Origin: Deltaproteobacteria bacterium
GTDB lineage: Bacteria > Desulfobacterota > Anaeroferrophillalia > Anaeroferrophillales > Tharpellaceae
Length of the DNA: 12,452 nucleotides
Direction of reading: 5' to 3'
Assembly (NCBI GenBank): GCA_030633185.1
Contig: DAOVTG010000053.1
Location: 1 to 12,452 of the forward strand
The translations under genes were made by a program, and so were the position numbers. The notes below the pieces were generated by a model that saw only the letters and a program-made list of their open reading frames with translations, did no database searches and was not told where the DNA came from. Shown piece by piece: positions 7,242-12,452 of the stretch (its first letter is position 1; each line of letters begins with the position of its first letter).

Positions 7242-7532
7242 TTATTCGTTCGCAATAAGTCTGATTTCCAAGTGGCAATCCAAAGCATCTGCATATTTTT
7301 TCAAAGTAGCAATAGATGGTGAGTGTTTTCCGCTACTTAAAGATGACTCCAACCTAGTTATTGCAGGTGCTTTTGTGCCCATACGTTTAGCTATTTCAGC
7401 TTGGCTTATGCCTGTTTTTTGTCGTGCATTTAATAGGTCTCGAAGTAAATAAAACTCAGGTTCCAAAGCATCATATATGACTTGTACAGTTTTGTTTTTT
7501 AATGCTTTTTCTTTTAATTCAGAATGTTTCAT
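7242..7532 (-). CDS. HigA-type XRE-family antitoxin
   Basis: A 96-residue protein with a helix-turn-helix at about residues 38-85 (GISQAEIAKRMGTKAPAITR, then the SPSIATLKKYADAL helix). The N-terminal ~35 residues form a leader as in HigA partners of Gp49/HigB toxins. It should bind and neutralise the toxin encoded just upstream and repress the operon. The ATG at 7532 lies inside the toxin gene (14-bp overlap) and is preceded by GAGGTGATGGAAG, supporting coupled translation. The toxin-first order is usual for higBA. Confidence 0.85.
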   Translation of the reverse strand: MKHSELKEKALKNKTVQVIYDALEPEFYLLRDLLNARQKTGISQAEIAKRMGTKAPAITRLESSLSSGKHSPSIATLKKYADALDCHLEIRLIANE

Positions 7533-7866
7533 CTTCCATCACCTCACTCATTCTTGATTTGGCTATTTTGAGCTCTTTTTTGGGTATTTTTTGAGATTTT
7601 TTGATAAATGAATGGAGCATGATAATTTTCTTGCCAATTTTTGTGCAGAAGAAAACTCTTACTATTCCCTCTTTGCTTTTTACCCGTAATTCAAAAAGGT
7701 TGTTTTCAATTGGCTTTGTATGTGGTAGCCCAAGGTTAGAACCAAATTCGAGCATTAAATCTGTAAGTCGTAAATATCTTGCCAGCAGACCACTTGGCAG
7801 GTTCAGAATTTGTTCTTCAAGTTTTTGGTTGTAATATTTAATTTCCCAGTTCATGGTATCCATCAT
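7519..7866 (-). CDS. Gp49/HigB-like toxin of a type II toxin-antitoxin pair
   Basis: About 115 residues of the phage-derived Gp49-like/RelE superfamily, predicted to be a ribosome-dependent mRNA interferase. Typical signatures are WEIKYYNQKLEEQI near the N-terminus, LRLTDLMLEFGSNLGLPHTK, the FELRVKSKEGIVRVFF strand pair, and the KIIMLHSFIKKSQKIP strand with following basic residues. ATG codons at 7866, 7863 and 7854 are all possible starts; an in-frame TTG at 7890 would add eight residues not expected for the family. It ends inside the antitoxin gene. The reading frame is intact, so the module could be functional. Confidence 0.82.
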   Translation of the reverse strand: MMDTMNWEIKYYNQKLEEQILNLPSGLLARYLRLTDLMLEFGSNLGLPHTKPIENNLFELRVKSKEGIVRVFFCTKIGKKIIMLHSFIKKSQKIPKKELKIAKSRMSEVMEDETF

Positions 7867-7903
7867 AACAAATCTGTTATCTTTTGGCAAGTTTATACTT
7901 CAA

Positions 7904-8423
7904 TTATTTTGGGGTATAATAGCGAATTGACCGACTGTGTAGCGAGCTTCGGATAGGCTGGCCGGCTTTCACCAGATGGCTGCCGGGTTTTTTATCGTAG
8001 TACATTGTCATTTTAGCTGGTGAAGGATATTTTATCGGGATCTTATTAATGGAAAACGGAAGATCAAAATCACCCTTTGTTTCCATCTCCATTAGGTCGT
8101 TTTCTTCACAAAAGTTGATTACTATTTTCAGATAACGTCTCAAAAGAAAAAGAGCTGGAAATTCCCCTTTTTGTTCCAACCAGTCAAGTAAGTCTTTTTT
8201 GCCTTTTGAACTGATGCAACTTTGATACCTTCGTAAAAAGTAACGGGATGGCTAAGTAAAAATTTCGATCTACTGCGCTGTTGTCTCCACTGTGAGCGCC
8301 ACCCCTCGCTTGAGGGATCAGATGGTCAACGGTCAATGGTGCTACAATTCCACAGTAGCAACAGCAATCTGATTTTTTTACTTCCAGATGCAACCGCTGC
8401 ATGAGACATGGCCAAATTAGCAT
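7904..8423 (-). pseudogene. HNH endonuclease gene interrupted by a small repeat element
   Basis: The N-terminal part, in one frame from 8423, reads LMQRLHLEVKKSDCCCYCG, then LTVDHLIPQARGGAHSGDN: a zinc-knuckle HNH domain with its first metal His in DHL and its Asn in GDN. Right after GDN (about 8285) the frame runs into the repeat element at 8222-8284 and ends at 8184. The rest resumes in another frame directly past the insertion: CISSKGKKDLLDWLEQKGEF, then ALFLLRRYLKIVINF, ending at 7904. Intact relatives, as I recall them, read GDN, a short link, then CNSSKG-DLLEW. The intact protein would have had about 155-160 residues. The C-N pair is also changed to C-I. No nuclease activity is expected. 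Its stop lies about 40 bp before the toxin gene, same strand. Confidence 0.75.
8222..8284. mobile_element. Chimeric short copy of the MITE-like element inside the HNH gene
   Basis: 8222-8268 matches the left end of the full elements (TTGAT, TCGTAAAAAGT, then ACGGGATGGCTAAGTAAAAA). At the shared CGAT it switches to GATCTACTGCGCTGTTGT (8267-8284), the exact reverse complement of 100-117 in the right arm of copy 1. The 16-bp central palindrome is absent. This looks like a strand switch within the two arms of the element, or a one-arm form. Confidence 0.65.
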
Positions 8424-8562
8424 ATGACCAGTAGAGCAACTCTTTTATTGTTTCTATTTCTAATTATTTATGCAGTTTTACTGTAGTTTATTGTAGTTTA
8501 TTTGTTGATTCTTAGCGACTTCAATTGTGTCATGTTGCACTCTTCGTAAAATTAAAGGCCTA

Positions 8563-9099
8563 TTACCAAATTTCAGGATTGTTAAATGCTTCTACACAAT
8601 ATGAAGTACCTACAATTGGTTCAATTTTATCGCTAACCAATGATTGACCAAGCCATCCTTCTGGCTGCGTCAGTTTTAAGGGGGCTTTTGCTATTTTTTC
8701 GGTAATTAGGTTAAAACCGACTTTCGAGTAAAAAGCAGGGTCACCATAGGTAAATACTACTTTTACTCCGTTTTCTTTTAAGTGGTTAATGCTAAAGTTA
8801 ATCAACTTTTGTCCAATACCTTTTCCTTGATAACTTGTATGTATGGCTACAGGAGATAGAAGAAAAGCATTAACTCCATTTTGAAAAGTCAACCTTGTAA
8901 AAAAGATACTGCCAATGATTTGTTCATTTTCAGTGACAACAAATCCATAAAGATCTTGAGCATCTGTGCTAGTCATTATGTCATAAGTTAAGTCCCCTAT
9001 TACCACGCCTTCTGCCTGCCCTTCTGAGTCTGAAAACACATTAGTGAATAGTTGTTTAATTTCTTCAATATTGCTTGATTTATATGTTAAGAGTTCCAT
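8563..9099 (-). CDS. GNAT-family N-acetyltransferase
   Basis: A 178-residue single-domain GNAT protein. The acetyl-CoA pyrophosphate-binding motif A is LSPVAIHTSYQGKGIGQKLI, with the QxxGxG signature at Gln91-Gly96. The late motif FYSKVGF (123-129) is also typical, as in the YhbS/COG3153-like group. The substrate cannot be predicted. The ATG at 9099 has AAAGAGA upstream. Composition is AT-richer than the envelope genes. The gene starts about 65 bp after an attC-like site and points away from it, as a first cassette gene would. The 139 bp that follow it (8424-8562) show no attC of its own, only a short direct repeat (TGTAGTTTAT twice). Confidence 0.88.
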   Translation of the reverse strand: MELLTYKSSNIEEIKQLFTNVFSDSEGQAEGVVIGDLTYDIMTSTDAQDLYGFVVTENEQIIGSIFFTRLTFQNGVNAFLLSPVAIHTSYQGKGIGQKLINFSINHLKENGVKVVFTYGDPAFYSKVGFNLITEKIAKAPLKLTQPEGWLGQSLVSDKIEPIVGTSYCVEAFNNPEIW

Positions 9100-9164
9100 T
9101 TAATTATCTCTTTAAAGGTAATTGAGTTTATGGCTCGGAGTCATCTATACCTATACTTTCGCCC

Positions 9165-9252
9165 ACATAACGACCTGCATCAGCCGCCGCGCCGTGATGC
9201 TCGAACAAAAAACGGCGGCTATTCGCGGTCGGCCTGAATGCTTTGGTTCGGC
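9165..9252 (-). other. attC-like integron recombination site
   Basis: Read on the minus strand: GCCGAAC (9252-9246, R''-like), 4-nt spacer, GCATTCAGGCCG (9241-9230, L''-like), a variable middle, CGGCTGATGC (9186-9177, L'-like), 5-nt spacer, GTTATGT (9171-9165, R'-like). L'' pairs with L' except for two extra bases (T and G) in L'', resembling the extrahelical bases typical of attC sites. The 88-bp length is in the attC range. Each core box differs from the RYYYAAC/GTTRRRY consensus at one position. The GNAT gene follows R' in the orientation expected of a cassette. No integrase or attI is in view. Confidence 0.45.
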
Positions 9253-9351
9253 GATTTATTGCCGGTAAAGTTATTCTTCAAGCAAAAGCAGCAAGCAAAA
9301 GGGGTCAGAGCCTTTATAAAATCGACATCATGATGTTTCATGGGAGGATAT

Positions 9352-9400
9352 GGAAAACCACAACAACGCAGGATATCGGAACTTCTTACGACGCCACCAA
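9352..9400. repeat. Decayed right end of the MITE-like element
   Basis: GAAAACCACAACAACGCAGG followed by ATATCGGAAC and TTCTTACGACGCCACCAA aligns with positions 92-139 of copy 1, with scattered substitutions. The left half and the central hairpin are not recognisable. Confidence 0.55.
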
Positions 9401-9417
9401 CCTTTCATAAAAAAAAC

Positions 9418-9568
9418 GTAACTATTCAGGTACGTACCATAAAGCCATAACAAATAGGGTGAACATTGCTTCGCTCCCATAAATGGGGTCAAAGCTGGGG
9501 TGCTGTCGCACCTTGTACCAGCAATGACCCCAATCCCGGCAGTTTGTAGATGACACCTGAATAGTTAC
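9418..9568. repeat. 151-bp segment bounded by perfect 14-bp inverted repeats
   Basis: GTAACTATTCAGGT at 9418-9431 and its exact complement ACCTGAATAGTTAC at 9555-9568 enclose the REP-like hairpin of 9485-9531. A 10-bp palindrome, GGTACGTACC, sits at the inner edge of the left repeat. The arrangement suggests a non-coding miniature element or a larger REP unit. Confidence 0.5.
9485..9531 (+). repeat. REP-like hairpin, copy 3 of the GGGGTCAAAGC / GCAATGACCCC family
   Basis: Outer arms GGGGTCAAAGC (9485-9495) and GCAATGACCCC (9521-9531) are identical to copy 1. The core differs: TGG/CCA extend the stem and enclose a separate hairpin, GGTGCTGTCGCACC (9499-9512). The upstream flank GAACATTGCTTCGC (9461-9474) matches copy 2. 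Confidence 0.65.
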
Positions 9569-9576
9569 AAACGAAA

Positions 9577-9595
9577 ATCGGGGACAGCCACCGAT
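9577..9595. repeat. Small palindrome ATCGG-GGACAGCCA-CCGAT
   Basis: A 5-bp inverted repeat around GGACAGCCA, giving the GGGGACAGCCACC string that I recall as common in REP sequences linked to Y1 (RAYT) transposases. No transposase is present here. Confidence 0.35.
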
Positions 9596-9707
9596 AAAAA
9601 AGCAAAACGATGAGATATTGCCGATGCCAATCTCAACTTTCCAACCAAACAGCCAACTAAACCTTCATCGTATATACGAAGGCTTGCAATGTCACATCTT
9701 AAATCAC

Positions 9708-10006
9708 TCAATGCAGGCGACTATGCGACTTTTGGGGATCTCTTGCAGTATGAAAAACACTATAAACTGTTACTTTCCCATCAAAATATTCGTAAAATAT
9801 GGCATAAGGAAATCGCCTCAATAACGCTCGGCGATATTCTTCGTGGATCTTCACATAGATCTCAGGTGTGCGAATTATTACCTAAATACAAGCTTCCGAA
9901 CAAGACAGAAATTCTTCTCCCAAACCAGGACGGCGATCCTCACACCAAGAATATGCTTCTTTGACGTCATGTTCGACCTCTGGAGTATTATTAAATCAAC
10001 TGCCAT
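9708..10006 (-). pseudogene. RelE/ParE-family toxin, inactivated by a frameshift and an amber codon
   Basis: From the ATG at 10006 the frame gives MAVDLII, then a one-base loss near 9984-9990 breaks it. In the next frame the toxin continues: TPEVEHDVKEAYSWCEDRRP, then GLGEEFLSCSEACI, a TAG codon at 9884-9882, then VIIRTPEIYVKIHEEYRRAL, LRRFPYAIFYEYFDGKVTVY and SVFHTARDPQK, ending at TGA 9708. The pattern, including the RRALLRRFPYAIFY strand and the VFHTARDP end, fits RelE/ParE toxins of about 99 residues. The TAG is one transition from the CAG (Gln) expected there. The start overlaps the antitoxin end by 11 bp (ATGGCAGTTGA), a typical coupled arrangement. No active toxin can be made. Confidence 0.82.
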
Positions 10007-10190
10007 GGTAACTGCGAACTTGACGTTTAACTTCATCCCATGAAAGAGCAGATGTCGAGTTCTTCACTAGATTGGATTTTCGCCTTGCCAACTCTTTTTT
10101 TTGCCACTCAGGCACAGGAACTGCTGATGGGGTGGCGGCTAAATCGTCCCACAGATCTTCAACCAATTGAAGTTTTTCAGGTGGGCTCAA
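9996..10190 (-). CDS. Antitoxin of the CHP02574 addiction-module family, 5' end doubtful
   Basis: 64 residues from a TTG: SPPEKLQLVEDLWDDL, then VPVPEWQKKELARR, ending in SWDEVKRQVR, the usual pattern of this small antitoxin family (PEWQ, then W-x-EVK). Family members normally begin ten or so residues earlier. The upstream codons do read ILDYAHYLLSPPEKL in frame from 10214, but there is no ATG or GTG before the stop at 10226-10224. The original start appears lost. With its toxin dead, the gene is free to decay. The repeat element at 10274 sits where its promoter might have been. Confidence 0.7.
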   Translation of the reverse strand: MSPPEKLQLVEDLWDDLAATPSAVPVPEWQKKELARRKSNLVKNSTSALSWDEVKRQVRSYHGS

Positions 10191-10273
10191 GAGGTAATGG
10201 GCGTAATCGAGGATCCCAACGGTTCAAAACGCTTTCGCAAGGGAGATCGAGTTGGCGTTTCAACGCTCCAGGG

Positions 10274-10427
10274 TTGATGCCCTCGTAAAAAGTCACGGGA
10301 TGGCTAAGTAAAAATTTCGATATACAAGATGTTGTGGTTTTTCAGGCGCGAGACCATACATTTAGTATGTCGAGTGCCTGAAAAACCACAACAGCGCAGT
10401 AGATCGGACTTTTTTCAACGCCATCAG
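10274..10427. mobile_element. MITE-like nested-palindrome element, copy 2 (full length)
   Basis: The full 154-bp copy. The ends TTGATGCCCTCGTAAAAAGTC (10275 on) and GACTTTTTTCAACGCCATCA (to 10426) are imperfect inverted repeats. The 16-bp arms at 10332-10347 and 10376-10391 are identical to copy 1. The central loop has one change (ATTTA for ATGTA) that leaves the inner CATAC/GTATG stem intact. It lies between the decayed toxin-antitoxin locus and the 3' end of the kinase gene. Confidence 0.75.
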
Positions 10428-10557
10428 GGTTGCGGAAACTGTTTCTGCTGGTGCTTACAGGGAAAACAGCTTCGCTGATCTGCTGCGGTGATTGAGTTTG
10501 TCCGTTACCGGAAGATAGTAGCAGATGTTCTTTGCCAACCTTAATTTCTCTACACAT
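10428..10557 (-). other. Possible small ORF after the kinase, running into the repeat element
   Basis: An ATG at 10557, 15 bp past the kinase stop, opens a frame (MCREIKVGKEHLLLSSGNGQ and on) that continues into the element and ends at 10342 within it. No family is recognised and about 40% of the full frame is repeat sequence. It may be the remnant of a gene truncated by the element, or chance. Confidence 0.2.
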
Positions 10558-10572
10558 CTTGAAGACTCATTC

Positions 10573-12452
10573 TTACCGATTATCCAAAAGTCGACGGATT
10601 TTGCTCAGCAATTCCGGCACATCGTACGGTTTATCGACAAATCTCTCATCATCGAATACCTCGTCGTCACGGTCAACACGCTCACTTAAATAACCTGACG
10701 TGAATAAAAATGTTATCTGTGGGTAGATAGTCGATAACTTTTCACTTAACTCCTTACCACCCATTACCGGCATCACGACATCCGAAAAAATCAGATCAAT
10801 AGAGCCTTGTAACTCTTTGACTTTTTCCAAAGCAACCAACCCATTCTCTGCTTCGATTACGGTATAACCAACCTTTTGTAATATTTTCCGGCCTAAATTC
10901 CTGGTTGACTTTTCATCCTCTACCAGCAGTATCACCTCGTCGCCCCCGGTCACACATTCCGGGTCTTTGGGTTTTATGACTTTTGGGGCCTCCTTTTTGA
11001 CACATGGCCAATAAACTTTGAATATGGTTCCCTGGCTTGGTTCACTTTCAACATAGATACTGGCATTGTTTTGTTTGACGATACCATATACGGTTGAAAG
11101 ACCGAGACCGGTACCCTTGCCCGCCTCTTTAGTCGTATAAAAGGGCTCGAAAATATGTTCCATTACCTCTTTGGGAATCCCACAACCATTATCAGCAATT
11201 TCAAGCACTAGATGCCATCCAAGATTGCTACCTGCGTGGGACTCGACAAAGACATTATCGAGAATTACTTCAGAGGTTGAAATGGAGATATTTCGACCTG
11301 AAGCGAGAGGTTGGTCTTTGATTGCATCGGCAGCATTGACAACCAGATTGATAATGATTTGCTCAAATTGACCGGTATCAGCTAATATCGGTGAAAGCTT
11401 TTCATCAAGGTTAGTTTTTAAGTTGACGTCCTCTCCTACCAGTCGTTTCAACATTTTTCCCAAGTCATTTATAAGATAGTTGATCTGGACCATCTCGGGT
11501 TTAATGGCCTGCTTACGGCTGAAAGCCAGCAATTGACGAGTGAGCTTACTGGCTCGGTCTCCAGCTGCTTCAATTTCTGCCAGATCGTCCCACAACGGGT
11601 TTTCTTCCGTTGTCTGCATCATTCCCAACTGAGCATGGCCCCTGATCACGGTCAGGATATTGTTGAAATCGTGGGCTATACCTCCCGCCAGAGTGCCGAT
11701 CGCCTCCATTTTTTGAGCTTGCTGAAGTTGATCTTTCGTTTCTTTAAGCTCAGTAGTATCTCTGAAAATTGTCAAATTTGAGGTGGTGCCATCGCTGCTG
11801 ACTATAGGTGAATGGGAAATCAAATATGAATGGTTATCCTTAGGGCTGACTACATCCGACTCGAAATATTCACCATTAGTTTTACTCTTATCAACACACC
11901 ATGGACATTTTTCGTTAAAATCATGGATAGCTTTGAAACAACGTTCCCCCGTAGCATCGCGTCCGGTTCTTTTGATCATGGCCGGGTTCATGTATTCCAC
12001 CCGATAATTATGGGAGCAGATATAGACTGGATCACTCATCGCTTCCATCATTAAACGATATTTTTCTTCACTTTTCTTTAACTGATCTTCCGCCAGTTTG
12101 TTTTCGGTGAGATCTTTGTAGACAGCAACTATTTCTCCCGACGACAATTTATAAACGTAATTTTCCCTGTATCCCTGAACCCTATCGTCTCGGTAAATCG
12201 AAATCGGCAAGGATTCTGGGTTTCCAGATTTCCAGACATCCTGAAAAACCTTAAAAAGTCCAAAGTCCGCGATTCCTGGGAATACTTCGGTCACTTTTTT
12301 TCCAATCACTTCTTCTTTTGCAATATTATCAAGCTTTTCCGCCATAAGGTTGAATTCAACAAAGATAAAATTTTGCCCTTCATCAATTGGCTTATAAACG
12401 GCTATACAACTTGCCGTACTTTCCATGATTCCCTTATATCTTTCTTCACTTT
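10573..12452 (-). CDS. Hybrid sensor histidine kinase (PAS-PAS-HisKA-HATPase-REC), N-terminus outside the window
   Basis: The frame is open to the window edge. The codons before the ATG at 12426 read SEERYKGI, a normal start of a PAS domain, so that ATG is probably internal. Numbering from it: PAS 1 about 1-108; PAS 2 about 119-228, with Cys163, Cys174 and Cys177 (KCPWC), a cysteine pattern that could bind a metal or sense redox state; HisKA with phospho-acceptor His252 in GGIAHDFNN; HATPase with the N-box Asn364 (INLVVNAADAI), ADNGCGI, EPFYTTK and GKGTGLGLS; a C-terminal receiver domain with Glu503/Asp504, phospho-acceptor Asp549 (FSDVVMP), Thr576 and Lys599. No membrane segment is in the visible part. 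Phosphate would pass from His252 to Asp549, or from there to an unseen partner. No response regulator or target gene is adjacent. Confidence 0.93.
   Translation of the reverse strand, partial: SEERYKGIMESTASCIAVYKPIDEGQNFIFVEFNLMAEKLDNIAKEEVIGKKVTEVFPGIADFGLFKVFQDVWKSGNPESLPISIYRDDRVQGYRENYVYKLSSGEIVAVYKDLTENKLAEDQLKKSEEKYRLMMEAMSDPVYICSHNYRVEYMNPAMIKRTGRDATGERCFKAIHDFNEKCPWCVDKSKTNGEYFESDVVSPKDNHSYLISHSPIVSSDGTTSNLTIFRDTTELKETKDQLQQAQKMEAIGTLAGGIAHDFNNILTVIRGHAQLGMMQTTEENPLWDDLAEIEAAGDRASKLTRQLLAFSRKQAIKPEMVQINYLINDLGKMLKRLVGEDVNLKTNLDEKLSPILADTGQFEQIIINLVVNAADAIKDQPLASGRNISISTSEVILDNVFVESHAGSNLGWHLVLEIADNGCGIPKEVMEHIFEPFYTTKEAGKGTGLGLSTVYGIVKQNNASIYVESEPSQGTIFKVYWPCVKKEAPKVIKPKDPECVTGGDEVILLVEDEKSTRNLGRKILQKVGYTVIEAENGLVALEKVKELQGSIDLIFSDVVMPVMGGKELSEKLSTIYPQITFLFTSGYLSERVDRDDEVFDDERFVDKPYDVPELLSKIRRLLDNR

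Larger units (their letters stand above)
9253..9707. other. Stretch without genes, made of repeat fragments
   Basis: No convincing coding sequence was found on either strand. The visible contents are GGGGTCAGAGCC at 9301, the decayed element end at 9352-9400, the inverted repeat 9418-9568 enclosing a REP-like hairpin, a small ATCGG/CCGAT palindrome at 9577-9595, and a CCTTC/GAAGG hairpin at 9662-9682 just past the toxin pseudogene. Confidence 0.6.

Noticed and set aside
9618..10043. Overlapping plus-strand ORFs in this interval
   Set aside because: They are antisense to the RelE/ParE toxin pseudogene, whose minus-strand translation matches a known family along its length. The plus-strand frames match nothing I recognise.
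10342..10557. 71-codon minus-strand ORF after the kinase as a real gene
   Set aside because: About 28 of its codons are repeat-element sequence and nothing in the rest matches a known family. It is kept only as a low-confidence remnant.

Overview
The window looks like the chromosome of a Gram-negative anaerobe of the Desulfobacterota (Deltaproteobacteria) type. This is inferred from gene style only: a Ta0216-type B12-binding/radical SAM protein, a TrpB2-type tryptophan synthase beta chain, an AMIN-domain cell-wall amidase, a PAS hybrid kinase with a Cys-Pro-Trp-Cys motif, several TTG starts, and many REP/MITE-like repeats. No species can be named from the sequence.

Layout. 1-140: a nested-palindrome repeat element. 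170-1930 (+): a radical SAM protein of unknown function. 1940-2013: a long stem-loop between convergent genes. 2075-6984 (-): a cell-envelope group, read as a short leader ORF, an AmiC-like amidase, TrpB2 and an M23 endopeptidase; the last two genes are separated by an inverted pair of REP-like hairpins (about 3446-3683). 7058-9252: an AT-richer accessory block with all genes on the minus strand. It is bounded by two related repeats and holds a GNAT acetyltransferase, an HNH endonuclease gene broken by a small repeat element, and a Gp49/HigB toxin with a HigA-type antitoxin. The right-hand boundary repeat (9165-9252) has the architecture of an integron attC site, so this block may be an integrase-less cassette remnant. 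9253-9707: a stretch without genes, filled with repeat fragments. 9708-10190 (-): a second toxin-antitoxin locus whose RelE/ParE toxin is dead (one frameshift plus one amber codon). 10274-10427: a second full copy of the element at position 1. 10573-12452 (-): a hybrid sensor histidine kinase that runs off the window.

How it fits together. The amidase and the M23 peptidase would both act on peptidoglycan in the periplasm (amide bond and peptide cross-link respectively). TrpB2 is a metabolic neighbour with no evident cell-wall role. The accessory block is where turnover is visible: at least three small repeat families, two toxin-antitoxin modules (one intact, one decayed), and a gene interrupted by a miniature element also present upstream of the radical SAM gene and downstream of the kinase. 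The main unusual signals are the attC-like site with its directly repeated partial copy, the miniature element and its chimeric copy inside the HNH gene, and the hairpin family with constant outer arms and variable cores.
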